Assembly: GCF_021018805.1 (NCBI RefSeq)
Contig: NC_086249.1
Coordinates: 77,836,472 to 77,900,471, forward strand
Length of the DNA stretch: 64,000 bases
Reading direction: 5' to 3'
Source of the DNA: Prinia subflava
Taxonomy: Eukaryota > Chordata > Aves > Passeriformes > Cisticolidae
Positions 1 through 13,000 of this stretch are shown in pieces. Below the pieces are notes generated by a model. The model was not told the DNA's origin and searched no databases. It worked only from the letters and a program-made list of their open reading frames with translations. A program made the position numbers and the translations under genes. How positions within the stretch are numbered: position 1 is the first letter of the stretch; each line of letters begins with the position of its first letter.

Positions 1-862
1 GTTCTAACAACAGACTTTCTTAGGAAATGAGAGGCTACTGCCTTTCTGCCTATAGCCTCCCTCCATCTCTTGTCCTTCATACTGCTCACTTTGTTTTCAG
101 TGTTGTAGCCTTGAAAGAGGTGATGTTTCTGCATGGGGACCTTGCGTGATGTTCTTCTGAGGACTGAGCAGATTCTGATTTAGTCTTCCCCTCAGAAAGT
201 TCTTGAGGTTAACATAAGATCAATTCTACACCTTCCTGAGGACAGGAAACAAGCTGATGGGACTGTCTCTACGGCCTCTGAGTTTGTGCTGAGAGTATTT
301 GATAAGAAAGACCATGATAAGTCCTACACTTCTGTGCCTAAAGCTGAACAGAATCCAGTATTACCTGGTAGAGAAACATATCCTCCTATCTCTTCTTCTA
401 TTGCTGAAGAGAGAAGCACAGGAAAGCAGATAATCCAAAACCATTGGCTGCATAAGATGGGCAGCTAAAGTAAGGGAAGCAGTGGGAAATGTACTTTTAT
501 ATTGTAAGGTTGTTTCTGTTTACGTATATCCTTTTTATTATCTGTGATCAAAGTACCAATGGATAATTAGTCTAGGCAGAAAAAAGGCCCATAATGGTCT
601 TTCATCATATTATCTCACATTTTTCTACCTCCTGCATCTCCTCTGTTCCTAGTATGGATTATCCATATTGGCCTACTTGGAGCTTTGGTGTAGTTCCCTC
701 AGTGAACTTACAGTGCTGGCAGAAGTGGTAGGGAAAAAATCCTGCCAAACCCCAAGTGTATTTGCTTTCTTTGTGGTAAAGAAAAGGTGGTACTCCCCTT
801 TGTATTTCTACTGTAATTGGTTTTACTGACTCGAGGCTTAACCTCCATTTATTTTGGCTTAG
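1..862 (+). other. MAP4K4: MAP4K4 intron (partial)
   Basis: Intronic sequence upstream of the first coding exon in the window. Its acceptor is the cttag at 858-862. It holds one unexplained open frame from 196 to 465 that follows a pyrimidine-rich ctcag, treated under findings. I recognise no repeat and no exon of MAP4K4 in it. Confidence 0.7.
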
Positions 863-1024
863 GTGGAGGAGAGATTTAGAAAAACTAATCAGGGCTCCCC
901 TGAAGCACAGTCTAAACAGATGGGCAAAGTGTTGGAGCCACCAGTGCCTTCAAGATCAGAGTCCTTTTCCAATGGAAACTCAGAACCTGCTCAGCCTGCC
1001 CTGCAGAGGCCAATGGAGCCCCAG
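863..1024 (+). CDS. MAP4K4: MAP4K4 window exon 1, linker region
   Basis: 54 codons, phase 0 at both ends, acceptor cttag and donor gtaagt. It encodes the linker that begins [16 protein letters not shown] and runs through [20 protein letters not shown] to PMEPQ, closely like mammalian MAP4K4. The piece is proline- and serine-rich with no folded domain. The first codon is GTG (Val) inside the protein, not a start. Because it is symmetric (phase 0-0), skipping it would keep the frame; exons of this linker are known to vary between MAP4K4 isoforms. Confidence 0.95.
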
Positions 1025-4000
1025 GTAAGTGCCCAGGAAAATCTTGGTGAGCCTGGAGGGAATGCTGAAGTTCTAAAATGTTTCCTTCAAATTTGCAGAT
1101 CTTTGCACTTAGAAAGCCTTTTGTAAAGGGTAGTACTGTTACACAAAACAGTATTGTTCTGTAGATTCACTCGTTGTCTGTTCTTGCTTATTTTATTGAT
1201 AAATTGATGGATTTGTGGGTTTGGTGGGGTTTTTTGGTTTGGGTTTTTTTCATGTTAGAGCTAGACTAGAACTGTTGTATCCCATTATTATCTGGGCAGC
1301 AGTGACACAGTGGGTTACATGCTGGTGGCAGTTGCAGACCATTTCACAATTCAGAATTTGCTCTGTGCAAGGTTTTTACTACTAAAAAGGATTCTCAGGA
1401 AAAGAGTTCACTTGCTTGGTTTTTAAAATTCTTGCAGAAAAAAGCTAACTAAACAAGTGGGTTTTAATAGTGTGAGCACTGTTTCAAGAGGTTTGCAAAA
1501 CGTGTCTAAGAAAAGCAAGTTTCTTGTCGGTAGGACTGCAGTTGCTAAATAAAGCTCTGTACCACTCCTGAAAAATCAAGAAGAGGTTGAAACCACTGAG
1601 CTGCATGGTAGCCATTGTTCTGTTATTTCCTAATGAAGAGCCGCCAGATCTTGATACTTGATCTCATAGAAGTTATGGCATGAATTGAAAAAGAAACCTT
1701 TGTCTAAAACTTAGACGTAGCCCGTGAACTCTGAGCAATTTAGGTATGCTAAATTAACGGTGGAGTTCTGCATTTAGTTCCTCTGTTGCCATGCAGAATT
1801 TTCTTCTTTCAAATAAAGTCTGTTGATGACAGTGCAAGCTAAAATCATCCCTGATTATGACTAGGTATTGCTACTCTTTTGGACAACAGGAGAATTTGAA
1901 CAGACGGAAGAGTGGGAGAAATCAGGACAGAACTTCATCTCTTGCTCATTATTTCCTGGCTTTTATTCAAACTTCTATGACTATTTCAAAATATTGGACT
2001 TATATCTTTTTACTCTGTGCCAGTTACTTTTAAAGTCTGTGTCTTTCACTCATATTAAGTATAATCAGGCTCTTCAACAGCTGTGTGTATTAAAATTGAG
2101 GAAATAATAATAATATAAAAACAAATACAGCCAGCCTACTGAAACTGGGATTGAAAGCAAAGCTTTGCTTAATCATTAGGTGTGAAAACAGCGTGTTCTT
2201 CAATTACAACTTTTCCTCCTCCTTAGTTTCAGAAATTAACTCTGAAACACAGGCTTATGCACAAAGAGGAAGTAGGCTGAAGGATCAGTATGGATTCCAC
2301 TGGAAATCCTAATGGAGTTTTAACTCCATAGTCACTGTTCTGCCTTCTTAGTATGTGTAATTGAATATGTGTGCATGTAAGTGTGTGTGTGTGTACTTTG
2401 TGTATAAATATGTATATATGTACAGTATACAGTACATATATGGTGTAAGTATAATATGCATTGTACATATGTATACTATATACAATATATATTGTGTTTT
2501 TTTATATATATTGCAATAACTGTAAAAGAATAAAGGCTTTGTGTTATGGTCTTTCTCCAAAAGTTTTGAGCTGTATCCAGTCCCTGAATTTATTAGGAAA
2601 CGTAAATGTCTGTTGGTTTGCCCAATTTACAGCATTCTTTAATTTTGTACATTGCTTCAATTGGATATCCACTTCAAATTTCCCAGCCCACCATGAGACC
2701 TGGCCAAAGCCCACTGAAGACCAGGGAACAGAAGGCGACTTCTGTCTTGAGTGGCCTTTGAGCTCAGGCTCGTGGTGCAGATATTGGATCCCCTTCTCCT
2801 CTGGGCACCAGTGTACGTGTATGTGGAGAGCGTATCACACCAAAAGTGCATATGTGCTGTATTTTCAGTCTGTTACGTTCCTCGGGCGCTTGCCTTGCTT
2901 TTAAGTGCATTGATTCCACCCCACGCTTACCTAATGCCATAACCAATTTGTCTCTGCCTGCCCCACCTGCCTTTATTCTGTGTTAATTGGAAAGCCGGTT
3001 ATACTGAGCGCATTGAATGTTTTATGTTTTGTTTTCTTGTAAGGTACAGTGGTCCCATCTGGCATCTCTCAAGAACAATGTTTCCCCTGTCTCGCGATCC
3101 CATTCCTTCAGTGACCCTTCTCCCAAATTTGCTCATCACCATCTTCGTTCCCAGGACCCATATCCACCTTCACGCAGTGAAGTGCTTAATCAGAGTTCTG
3201 ACTCTAAGTCGGAGGTACCCGACCCCACCCAAAAGGCTTGGGCTAGATCAGACAGTGACGAGGTGCCTCCAAGGGTAAGGAGTAGAAAGACAGATGTGTG
3301 CTATTTTTTTATTATTAATTACAGTTTTCTTAAGGATGTGATACCCTGGGCACTGGGAAGACCGTGCCCTTTTGCCAGCACTGGTAACAGTATTTTGAAA
3401 GGCAGATCATGATGTAGGTGTTCAGTCAATGGGTTAATGATAATCAACCTGAAGTACAATATTGAAGCTTCATATAAAATTGGTAATTATTTATAGAATG
3501 CAGCTATTTCAGAGAAACAATTTATTATGCAAAGTTAACAAATCATTACCATATTCAGGAAAGAATTCAAAATATCCCTGAGGTTATTGCTCAGAGTTAA
3601 TATTCCTCTTCATCTGTTCTCAACCCAAACTATGAATCATACACTTATTTAAAATTGAGATGGATCTGAACAAAAAGGAAACATTCAATATATTTCCTCC
3701 TCCTTTCCCCCTTCCATCCCCCCTCCCCTCCACTGGGATTTGCTTCTTCTGAGTATATTCTTGCTCCCCCCCCACCAGTCTTTGCCTTCTGCTGATCCAT
3801 TCCTGGGCATTTGTTTGGTTCCCTTGAGCTTATTCTCCTAATTCTCATGCTGTTTCAGCAAATTGCTTTGTGCCTCCCCTGCTTCAGTCAAAGTGCCATA
3901 TTCTTTTCAAATGTCTCAGTAGCTGGGAGGGTAGTGGGGCGTGTACGTGTTCGTGTGATAACCATTAAACGCTATTTAATGTTAAGACTAAACTTCGAGT

Positions 4001-7000
4001 TCTGTTCAAATTCTGAACAGCATCACAACTAAGGCTTTTGGCTTTGTGGGTGTTTGTTTACTGCTTTTGGTCACTGATGGTAGCTTGTACTTAGAACATG
4101 TTGTTAAGATCTTCAGAATATATTCGGTGGCAGGAGAAGTTTTATCTTCCTGTCCTCTCCGTCCTCTTCATGGGTTTAACACAACCTTTTTCTCCCAAGG
4201 TACCTGTGAGAACAACGTCCCGGTCACCAGTCCTGTCCCGCCGGGATTCCCCACTGCAGGGCAGTGGGCAGCAAAATAACCAAGCAGGTCAAAGAAATTC
4301 CACGAGGTTTGTAAGCCTACATGTCCTTGCTGTTCTTGAATTGGAAGGGAAAGGCTTATGGGAAGCCAGGCATTTCCAGACAAATTTTGGCAGTGCCTGT
4401 AGGATGTGAAAGGAAGATGATGTTGGATCCCTTTTCAGTAATGATTAATTTCTCTTGATGTACCACATGTGTCAACAAATGCTGACAAAATTTCTTCCTT
4501 CCTCTTCTCATCTGAGTTGCCTGCCCTGTAATTTTTGCAATAATTTCAAATATCCTTCGAATTCTGGAAAAAATGTGGCCGTTTATTAATATCTCCCTTT
4601 TTGGTGCAACAGGTCAGCTTAGGGATACTGTGGGGATTATCGCAGCAGAAGGGCTTGTAACATCCAAAATGAAGAGACCTCAGAAACTTTCTGGCCTCTT
4701 AGCCAGAAACAGATTTTAAGAGGGGAGAAAAAACCCCCATGGGCTGTGACAGAGCACCCAAGGTCAGGAAGGGGGAGGAGAGAGCTGACTCCTGAGCTCA
4801 ACAGAGCAGCATGAGCTGGCCACTGTGGAATTAGCTCACTGAATAGGGGTGAGAGTATTCTGGTATTCCTTTTGTTTTTAGTGCCAAGGACACTTCTGAC
4901 CCAATTTTAAACCTGCTGCTTGCAGGCTGAGAGAGTTGTCCACTTCAGGTTTGATACGTAAGAACAGCAGGTAAATAATTCCAAATAAAAGGAATAGCTT
5001 GTACCCACCTAAACTTTTTTTTAACCCTCATAAACAAAGTAATAGTTATTTCAAAGGGAGCCACTGCCTAGGTTGTGAAGTGTTACTGATGCCCTGATCT
5101 CAGCGTTATAAAGTGTTCTTTCAGTTGAGTTATTAACAAAACACTAAGAGAGAGTGATGTTTCAGTTTAGAGCTGGGAATCTGGGACTGAAATGTGTGTG
5201 ACAAGGAATTTCTTTCCTCCCTTGACACAGCAATATAGAGCCTCGTCTGCTGTGGGAAAGGGTGGAGAAGCTTGTGCCAAGGCCAGGCAGTGGCAGTTCT
5301 TCTGGCTCAAGCAACTCTGGCTCACAACCTGGCTCCCACCCTGGCTCTCAGAGCGGGTCTGGAGAGCGGTTCAGGATGAGATGTAAGTCCTTCTCCTACC
5401 CTTTGTAACACTATGTTTCTAATTTTATTGAGTTGTGAAGCACTCTGTGATTAGAGACGATAACCATCACAGGGTTCACTACCTTTGAGCATGCAATATC
5501 AGAGATGCATTGGCTTCCTGTACCCTCTTGGCCATATGTCCTTGCTTGGGAAAGGCAGTAGGCACAGAAGTCATCATCAAACCTTTTTTTTCATCGTTTT
5601 TAATTCACATCCTGGCACTGCTCCATTTTCTTAAATGCAAACAGCCTGTCTCCATGCCCTCACAGCTCCCTCCCTTGCTCGCGTGTGCAAGGGCACATTT
5701 TGGTACTTGTTGCCTGTCACCTTGGTGGTTTTTGACAGGGTGCAGACTGCAATGGATAGGTCTCAACTGGGATGATGATGGAGATTTTCCAGCTTGAGTC
5801 TTTGATTTATAATTGTTGTGACTGTTTGCTTTGGCTTCAGACAGAGGTCAGTTGCACCTATGCAAATCACAGCTTATGGTGTTTTTTGTATAGTCCTTCA
5901 GGGACAATGTAATAGTGAACCAGTGAAACTTAGGTCTCGTGGTGAGACACCCCTAATTGTCATCTCATGTCTCTTCCCCACTCCAGAGTGAAGTAAGAAA
6001 ACATATTTTAGCTCCCTTCTTAATCTGCTTTGTTCTGTGTTCTTTTTGGGGTCTTGGCACATGCAGCATCATCCAAATCAGAAGGTTCGCCATCACAGCG
6101 CCATGAAAGTGCTCCTAAAAAACCTGAAGAGAAAAAGGAAGTCTTCAGACCTGTCAAGCCTGCTGTGAGTTGCATCCACCTCCCCTGTCCTCCTTCTCAT
6201 TCAGGTAGACTCACAAAAAGTACACTGAGAGCTTCATCAGTGCCATCAGGGGTGAACCTCAGCTGGAGTTGAGTTTGTAACTGCAGGTCTAGCAGCATGT
6301 TCTGAGCTATGCAATTGACTGTGCACATCAGTACTGCAGACATTAGATTTTCATTGCTTCTGGGATTGATTTCTGCTCTCTTGTCTTCTTCCTTCCTAAT
6401 CCATGCCTTTCTCTCTCAATCTTGTGCTTCCTTCCTGGGGCTGGACCAATGATCGTGCATTTGACCTGAATGTGCCAATGCTGGGCTGAATGGTGCAGGG
6501 AGAAGTGGTAAGACCTTAAATTTTTCCTACTTTCTGTGAAAGATTTCTGACATTTTCTACATCTGGCTGCTATTACAATTGATTGAGCTCTGTGTCCAGT
6601 TGTGTCTTGGGGAGCTCGATGGGTTTTCACAGTATTTCTGTCTTTCTTTGAAACTTTCTTCAGTAGCCATATCTCTTAAAATACTGCAATTAGTCATAAA
6701 TCAGGATAGTTGGGTTTCAGAGCATGCACATTTTGCTATGATATGGCAAGACCCCTTTAGCTTGACTCTCCTGGTGCTTGAATTTATGAGAAAATCAGTT
6801 TTGGTAACTGTTACGAATGAGTAAGTCAAAGGAAACAGTACTGCTGGGGCAATGGAAACAGAAGTGAACAAATGGACAAACTCGGGCATGAATCCTGTGG
6901 GCTTGTCTTGCAAACTCTTCTCTCTTACTTGCAACATGAGTTTAAAAATTTTTTTCTTCCCTCTCCCGTCAGGATTTAACTGCGTTGGCGAAGGAGTTGC

Positions 7001-10000
7001 GAGCAGTAGAGGATGTGCGACCTCCACATAAAGTAACGGATTACTCGTCCTCAAGTGAGGAGTCAGGGACAACAGATGAGGAAGATGATGACATGGAACA
7101 AGAAGGAGCAGATGAATCTACTTCTGGACCAGATGATGTCCGAGCAGTGTTAGTCCCTCTAACAGTGTTTTGCATCTGTTCTGTCTTATAGGAGATTGAA
7201 GGGAAAGGATGTTAGCATTCAGGCTTGTGTGTTAGTTCTTTTGGCTTACTACAATCTATGAGCAAGACATAGCAGCCTCATATGTGCTGAGGATCGTCTT
7301 CTCAATGTCCATTCCCCCTTCTCTCTTGATTTGTTACAAAACAAGAAACTGTTTAACAGTTTAACTGACTTTTTTTTTGATGGAGAGGCTTTTCTAGGCA
7401 GCTTATGTAAATGTTCCACTCTGGCCGCAATACAAATTCATTCTGAGTATGCCATGATTCAGGGCAGTGACAGCCAGGGCACTAGTGCTGTTATCTCACT
7501 CCAGTTATTTCTTGTCTGACAAATAGGTCAACGTTGAACTTGAGCAATGGTGAAACAGAGTCAGTAAAAACCATGATTGTCCATGATGATGTGGAGAGTG
7601 AACCTGCCTTGACTCCTTCTAAGGAGGGCACCTTAATTGTTCGACAGGTATTGCTTTTCCTTCCCTGTGCAGTGCTGCACCCTTTCTGTGCTCATTAACC
7701 CACTCGCTCATTCACCCATGCTGTTTCTACATTATATTTGTTGTTCGTATTATCAGGACGCAGCTGTAGTGAATTTCAGATGAGCAAGATGTTTGATGCA
7801 TGCAAAGGAGACAGTAGCCCTTCACCCCTTGCTTCTGTTTTGCATGCTTTCCAGTGACACTCATGGCAGCACCATGCAGAATATCTCAAAGTCTATGGGA
7901 GAGAAGGGTAGAAAAGCTGCAGGTGTATGGAGCAAATACCTGGAGCAAAAAGTTTAGTTTTACCACAGAACTAAATATGTGTCTCAGGAGTGAGGCTGGG
8001 AGGGAGTTGGGGTGGGAGCAACCAAGGTTTTTCAAAATTGTTTTGAACCTGTAGTTTAGGGCATACAGACCACCCAGGTAACATACACACACATGCACAT
8101 GCGAGTTCACACTGCAGTTGGTGTGGGGTAGAAGCAGAATAGGTGGTGAGGCAGAGAATGTGGACAGAGCTAGAGTGCTGTGTTGTTGCTTTTGATTCTG
8201 AAAATATTGCGTTCTTGTGCCTCTGAAAGATAATGGTTCCCTGTTTTTAAATGAGCTTGTGTGTTAATGAGCGTGCTATCTTATAGGAGTTCCCTCATCG
8301 CATTTCTGAGTTTCACAACTGAATGCAAATTTCTTAATTGAGTCCTCTTATGTGAAAATGAAGATTTCATGGTTGTTGTTTTAAATAGTTAGCTGAAGGG
8401 ATTCTCCAGAAGGTCCAAACTACTATCTGTCTAGGGTCTAAGTTAGTCTTAAACGAAACAATAGGAAAAAAAATCCTCACCCTACCCCCAAAAATGTGCT
8501 TGTCCCTGTTGTGGTGTTGGACTTAGCACAGTTGTTCTTCTGTTAATTGTTGGAACTGGCTGTGCAAGTCAACCACATGAACCGAGCGTTTGCCTGCTGA
8601 TGGGAATTTCATGAATTCTAGTAGCTCTCCCCACTTTCCCTTTCCATGCAGGCATCAAAGCACAGATTATCAGCTTATTTAAAAAAAAATTAAAAAATGT
8701 GAGAAGGTAGGAAGTGAGGGAGAGAAGGAGAGAGGTTGTTAGGGATATAGACCTTTAAGCAGCACTTGAGCAAGACAAGTGTGCCTGTTTTTTCTACAGA
8801 GTACAGTTGACAAAAAGCGTGCCAGCCATCATGAGAGCAATGGCTTTGCCGGTCGCATTCACCTCTTGCCAGATCTCTTACAGCAAAGCCATTCCTCCTC
8901 CACTTCCTCCACCTCCTCCTCCCCATCCTCCAGCCAGCCGACACCCACCATGTCCCCACAGACACCCCAGGACAAGCTAACTACTAATGAGGTATGTCTT
9001 ACACCACAGCTGGCTGCTTTCATAGGGTTATAGCGGCATTGCCTAGGAGCTAGTTTGCAAAGGAACTCCAGCCAATCTCCCCTGCTTTTTTTTCTGTCAC
9101 CTTTGTTCCCACCTCCCAAATAACACATTTCAGTTCTGTGTAAGAAGCCCCTAACTCTAGAGCAGTCCCACGCCAAACTTGCCAGTTTACTATTTTTGCT
9201 TCCTTTAGTGAGTCATTAATTGCATGGCGTTCGTTTTAAACTAAACTTGATTACTGCATTTTCAAGCCAATACTCTTTTTTAAATTCTGTTTTATTCCGG
9301 GAGCAGGCTAATTGCAAGCAATGTGCCTCTTCAGAATTAGCAGTTAATTTTGGCTTTGTCAGTTAAGGCTGGACTAGTGTCTTCACACATATGAGCAGCT
9401 GCTTGTGGAAACTCACCCTCTGGGAAAGGCAGTGGCTGCGGAGGGATTTTGCTCACTAAAGCTTGCCATGTGGGCTGGGTGAACAAATCAGGTGTTGCCT
9501 GGGAGAGTTGTAAATGCCTCAAGTATTGTTATTTTGGAATAATGAATGGGAGAAAATATTTGGGGTTTTATCCAAGTATGTGTGTCCTCTGAGAAGCAGC
9601 TGTGTAAAGATGACTGTTCTCCACCAGTGCTGATTGTGTCCAGATGGAGAAGGCTGTGCCCTGGGGGAAGCTCCCTCTTGCTGTCCTGGGCTGATCCCAG
9701 GGTGGTGCCTTCCTTTACCGAGTGCCGTGGGGCAGCCTGGTCCTTCGCGTGTGTGCAACCCCTCGCAGCAGAGGAGATGCACACGTGCCATGAACAAAGG
9801 GCCATTCGCCCCTTACCAGCCCCAGCAGTGAGCAGGGAGCCCTGGCTGGTGTCTCCCTCCTGGCTGGCTGGCCAGCCTGGCTGATGAGGAGAGCCTCTCG
9901 GCCAGGGGGTGGTGCACGGCAAGCGAAACTTGGTGAAAAGAAGCTGCTGCTTCTCAGAGTAGGGTCCTGCCATGTAGGTGTGCAAGTGTTGTGATAGGAG

Positions 10001-13000
10001 AGGTTGCAGTGAGCTGGGTAGGTTTATGGCAGTGCACATGTTTACCACATAATCAAAAATGCTTCTTAACCCCATTGTAGGAGGGTGGGTGGGAGGCAGA
10101 GTTTCGTCCTGGAAATTCATTTAGTGTTCTACATAATTTTCAGCTATGCTTTGTTGGTCTTTGATCTTTCTGAAAGCTCACCCTTGTAGGTTATAGAGAT
10201 CAGTTGATTGATCCAGAGGTATGCTTGCTCATTACTTGGACCTAAGCACTACATAAGCAGGGTTCATTTAGCTCAGCTTGGGAAGTGGGGCTGTGGCAGT
10301 GCCTGGTGACAAAGGATCATTTTGGTATTGGGCTGTGCAGGGGAGGGATACACTCCCAAGACCCATGGCTGTTTTGTTCTGTAGAGGCTTAGGTAGATCG
10401 GGCGTTGAAGATCAGTTGATGCTAAAGAAGTGTCTTGCAACTATGTTTGCATAAAACTGAGCAAAAATCCAGTAATGCTTGGTATAACTCTACCACATGC
10501 ACACCCTTTTTCTATACATACACTTTTTTTTTTTTCACTTGTCCCATTCTGCTTCAGTATGATATGTTGTCACTATAATACTAAACTGGCAAGGGTTTTT
10601 AAGTTGTTCCATTTCCACTTTTAACAGTTCATTGTTTCACTTGTCTTCTTTCTTTCTTTATGTTTTTCATGTTTAGACCTCATAACTCAACAAGCACCAG
10701 TGATTTTGTCCACTGCATATTCATAGTGTCATGTCACTGTTTGCTACACCTTCCACACTAATGAGCCCCTTTGTTCGATACAGGTTTAATATGTTGCTTT
10801 GTCAAATAAAGGTGGAAGAATCTGCTGCAGCTTTCTGGCAAGAGGCTCAGGTTAAACAAATAGGGAGAATGAACAGTAGTGAACATTGAAACATAGTCCA
10901 TCGTAGAAATGAATGCTTGATCCCAGATGGTTCTGATTTTGTTGCACAAGCCAAGAGATCAAACTTCATAATTTAATTAACTACCTCAATTCAGGAAATG
11001 ATTCATAAATTCAGAAGTTGTAGGTAGTGGACAGCTTGCAGATAAAATAGTGTACATACATTTAAGCAGATTTTCAAAAGGAGAGGTATTCCCTCGCTTT
11101 GTGCCTGATTGTAGTGGTCTGTACTAAAAAGCTTTGCTAGCAGCTGAGGTTCAGGGATGACAATTCAGCTAATTACATGTTGCTGTAACATGTGCAGTGT
11201 GCATATGTATCTAGTTCAGGTGTGGTGCCTGCAGTGCGTTGTGTATCTATAAAGGAAGTATAAAAGCTTGGGGAGGCTCTGTAGCATGATTCTGTAGTGA
11301 CTTTAAAATGTTGGTGTTTGTTATCCATGCTTTTTATTGTCATTAATATTAATAAAGTTGAAATTTACATTGCAGACTCAGTCCGCTAGTAACACACTCC
11401 AGAAACACAAATCTTCCTCCTCCTTTACACCTTTTATAGACCCCAGATTACTACAGATTTCTCCATCTAGTGGGACAACTGTGACTTCTGTGGGTAAGTA
11501 AAGTAGCTGAAGACAGCAATTGAAAAAGGGTTTAGTGACTTCAGTGGCTCTTTGAAGCACTTAAGAATGTTACCATCATGCTTTTTATTTGTTTTGCAAT
11601 GAATTGCATAATTTATTTTCTTTTTCCATTTACATTTCTTACAAAAATAAGGGCTTTCTCAGTATTCTCAGTCTCTGGTTTGGGTTGTATGACACAAAAA
11701 ATATATGTCCAGAATCTAGCACTTGAAGGGTATTACATGCACTTTACTTTTTTTTTCTTTCAGTAGGATTTTCTAGTGAAGCAATGAGATCAGAGGCAAT
11801 AAGGCAAGACCCCACACGGAAGGGATCAGTTGTCAATGTGAATCCCACAAATACGCGGCCACAGAGTGACACACCAGAGATCCGCAAATACAAGAAGAGA
11901 TTCAATTCCGAGATACTGTGCGCGGCCTTATGGGGTAATGCTAACCTGTTCTTCCCTTGCCATTCCTGACACGTAGGCATGCCAGTAGGAGCTTTCAGCC
12001 CTTGATAATGTATCTCCAAAACTGTAGCTGTTTCTCTGCATTTATTCAGTGATTGTTTGCATCTTTTTTTTTTGCAAGACCTGATTATTATTGTGTTTTT
12101 TACAGTATGTTGCTTCTGCTTTGATGTAATTTTCCACTGGTACATAAATGCTTCTGATGGCACAGCTTAGACTGAGAATCATTAAGGTTGGAAAGACCTG
12201 GGATCTTCAAGTCCTCTGACTTAACACCACCAGATCAGCTTGACCATGGCACTATGTGCTGCATGCAGGTGTTTCTTGAACTCTTGCAGGGATGACGACT
12301 CTTATCACCTCTGTGGGCAACCTGTTCCAATGCTTCACCACACTTTCCATGAAAAAAGTTCTTCCTGGTATCCAACCTGAACTTGTCCTGGCATAGCTTG
12401 AGGCTGTATCCTCTTTTCCTCTCACAGCTTGCCTGGGAGAGGCTTCATGCAGTTGATCAGGATGTCATTTTCAGCTCTTTCTAAACACTGATAGTACATC
12501 TCTTGCAGCTTTTGGGAGCTTCTAGTAGTCCTTACAGTGTAGTAGTCCTTACAGTGTACAGGGCATTCTATTGAAAAATAAGCATCTTCTTGAGGCTCTT
12601 GGTGGTGTATTGTTGCAGGGCTTGATTAAGGTGTGTTGCATAAGATGACTTGTTGCCTCAGTCAATGTAGGAAGTAAATGGAAAAGAAAAAGATAGAAAG
12701 AACATTTTCCATTCTGAGACTTATCTTTGTTAAGAGTGATTACTGCAGAGAGAAGCTGGGTATGAGATGTCAGCTGACCAAGTGTGTCTGGTCTTCTTGT
12801 CACTAGGGATAATTTGTGATGGTGTCAGACAGTCAGGATCCCACACATCATTAGGCTTAGAGCAGTGTCTGTTGCCTGCTACAGTGTAGAATCTCTCCTG
12901 CACCTAGTAAAAGCTTTTCTCTGTTGTTTGTTTCCTGACCAGAATCTGTGGGGACACATGAATTTTTTCATGATCTAAATGTTAATTGTTGAAGCTTGTG

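Noticed and set aside
2461..2904. 147-codon open frame in a MAP4K4 intron
   Set aside because: It starts in AT-rich low-complexity sequence, shows no motif or splice support, and has no ATG-context evidence; it reads as chance.
5383..5397. U12-type (minor spliceosome) intron in MAP4K4
   Set aside because: All donors seen are gtaagt-like or other U2-type forms; none carries the atatcctt or gtatcctt signature.
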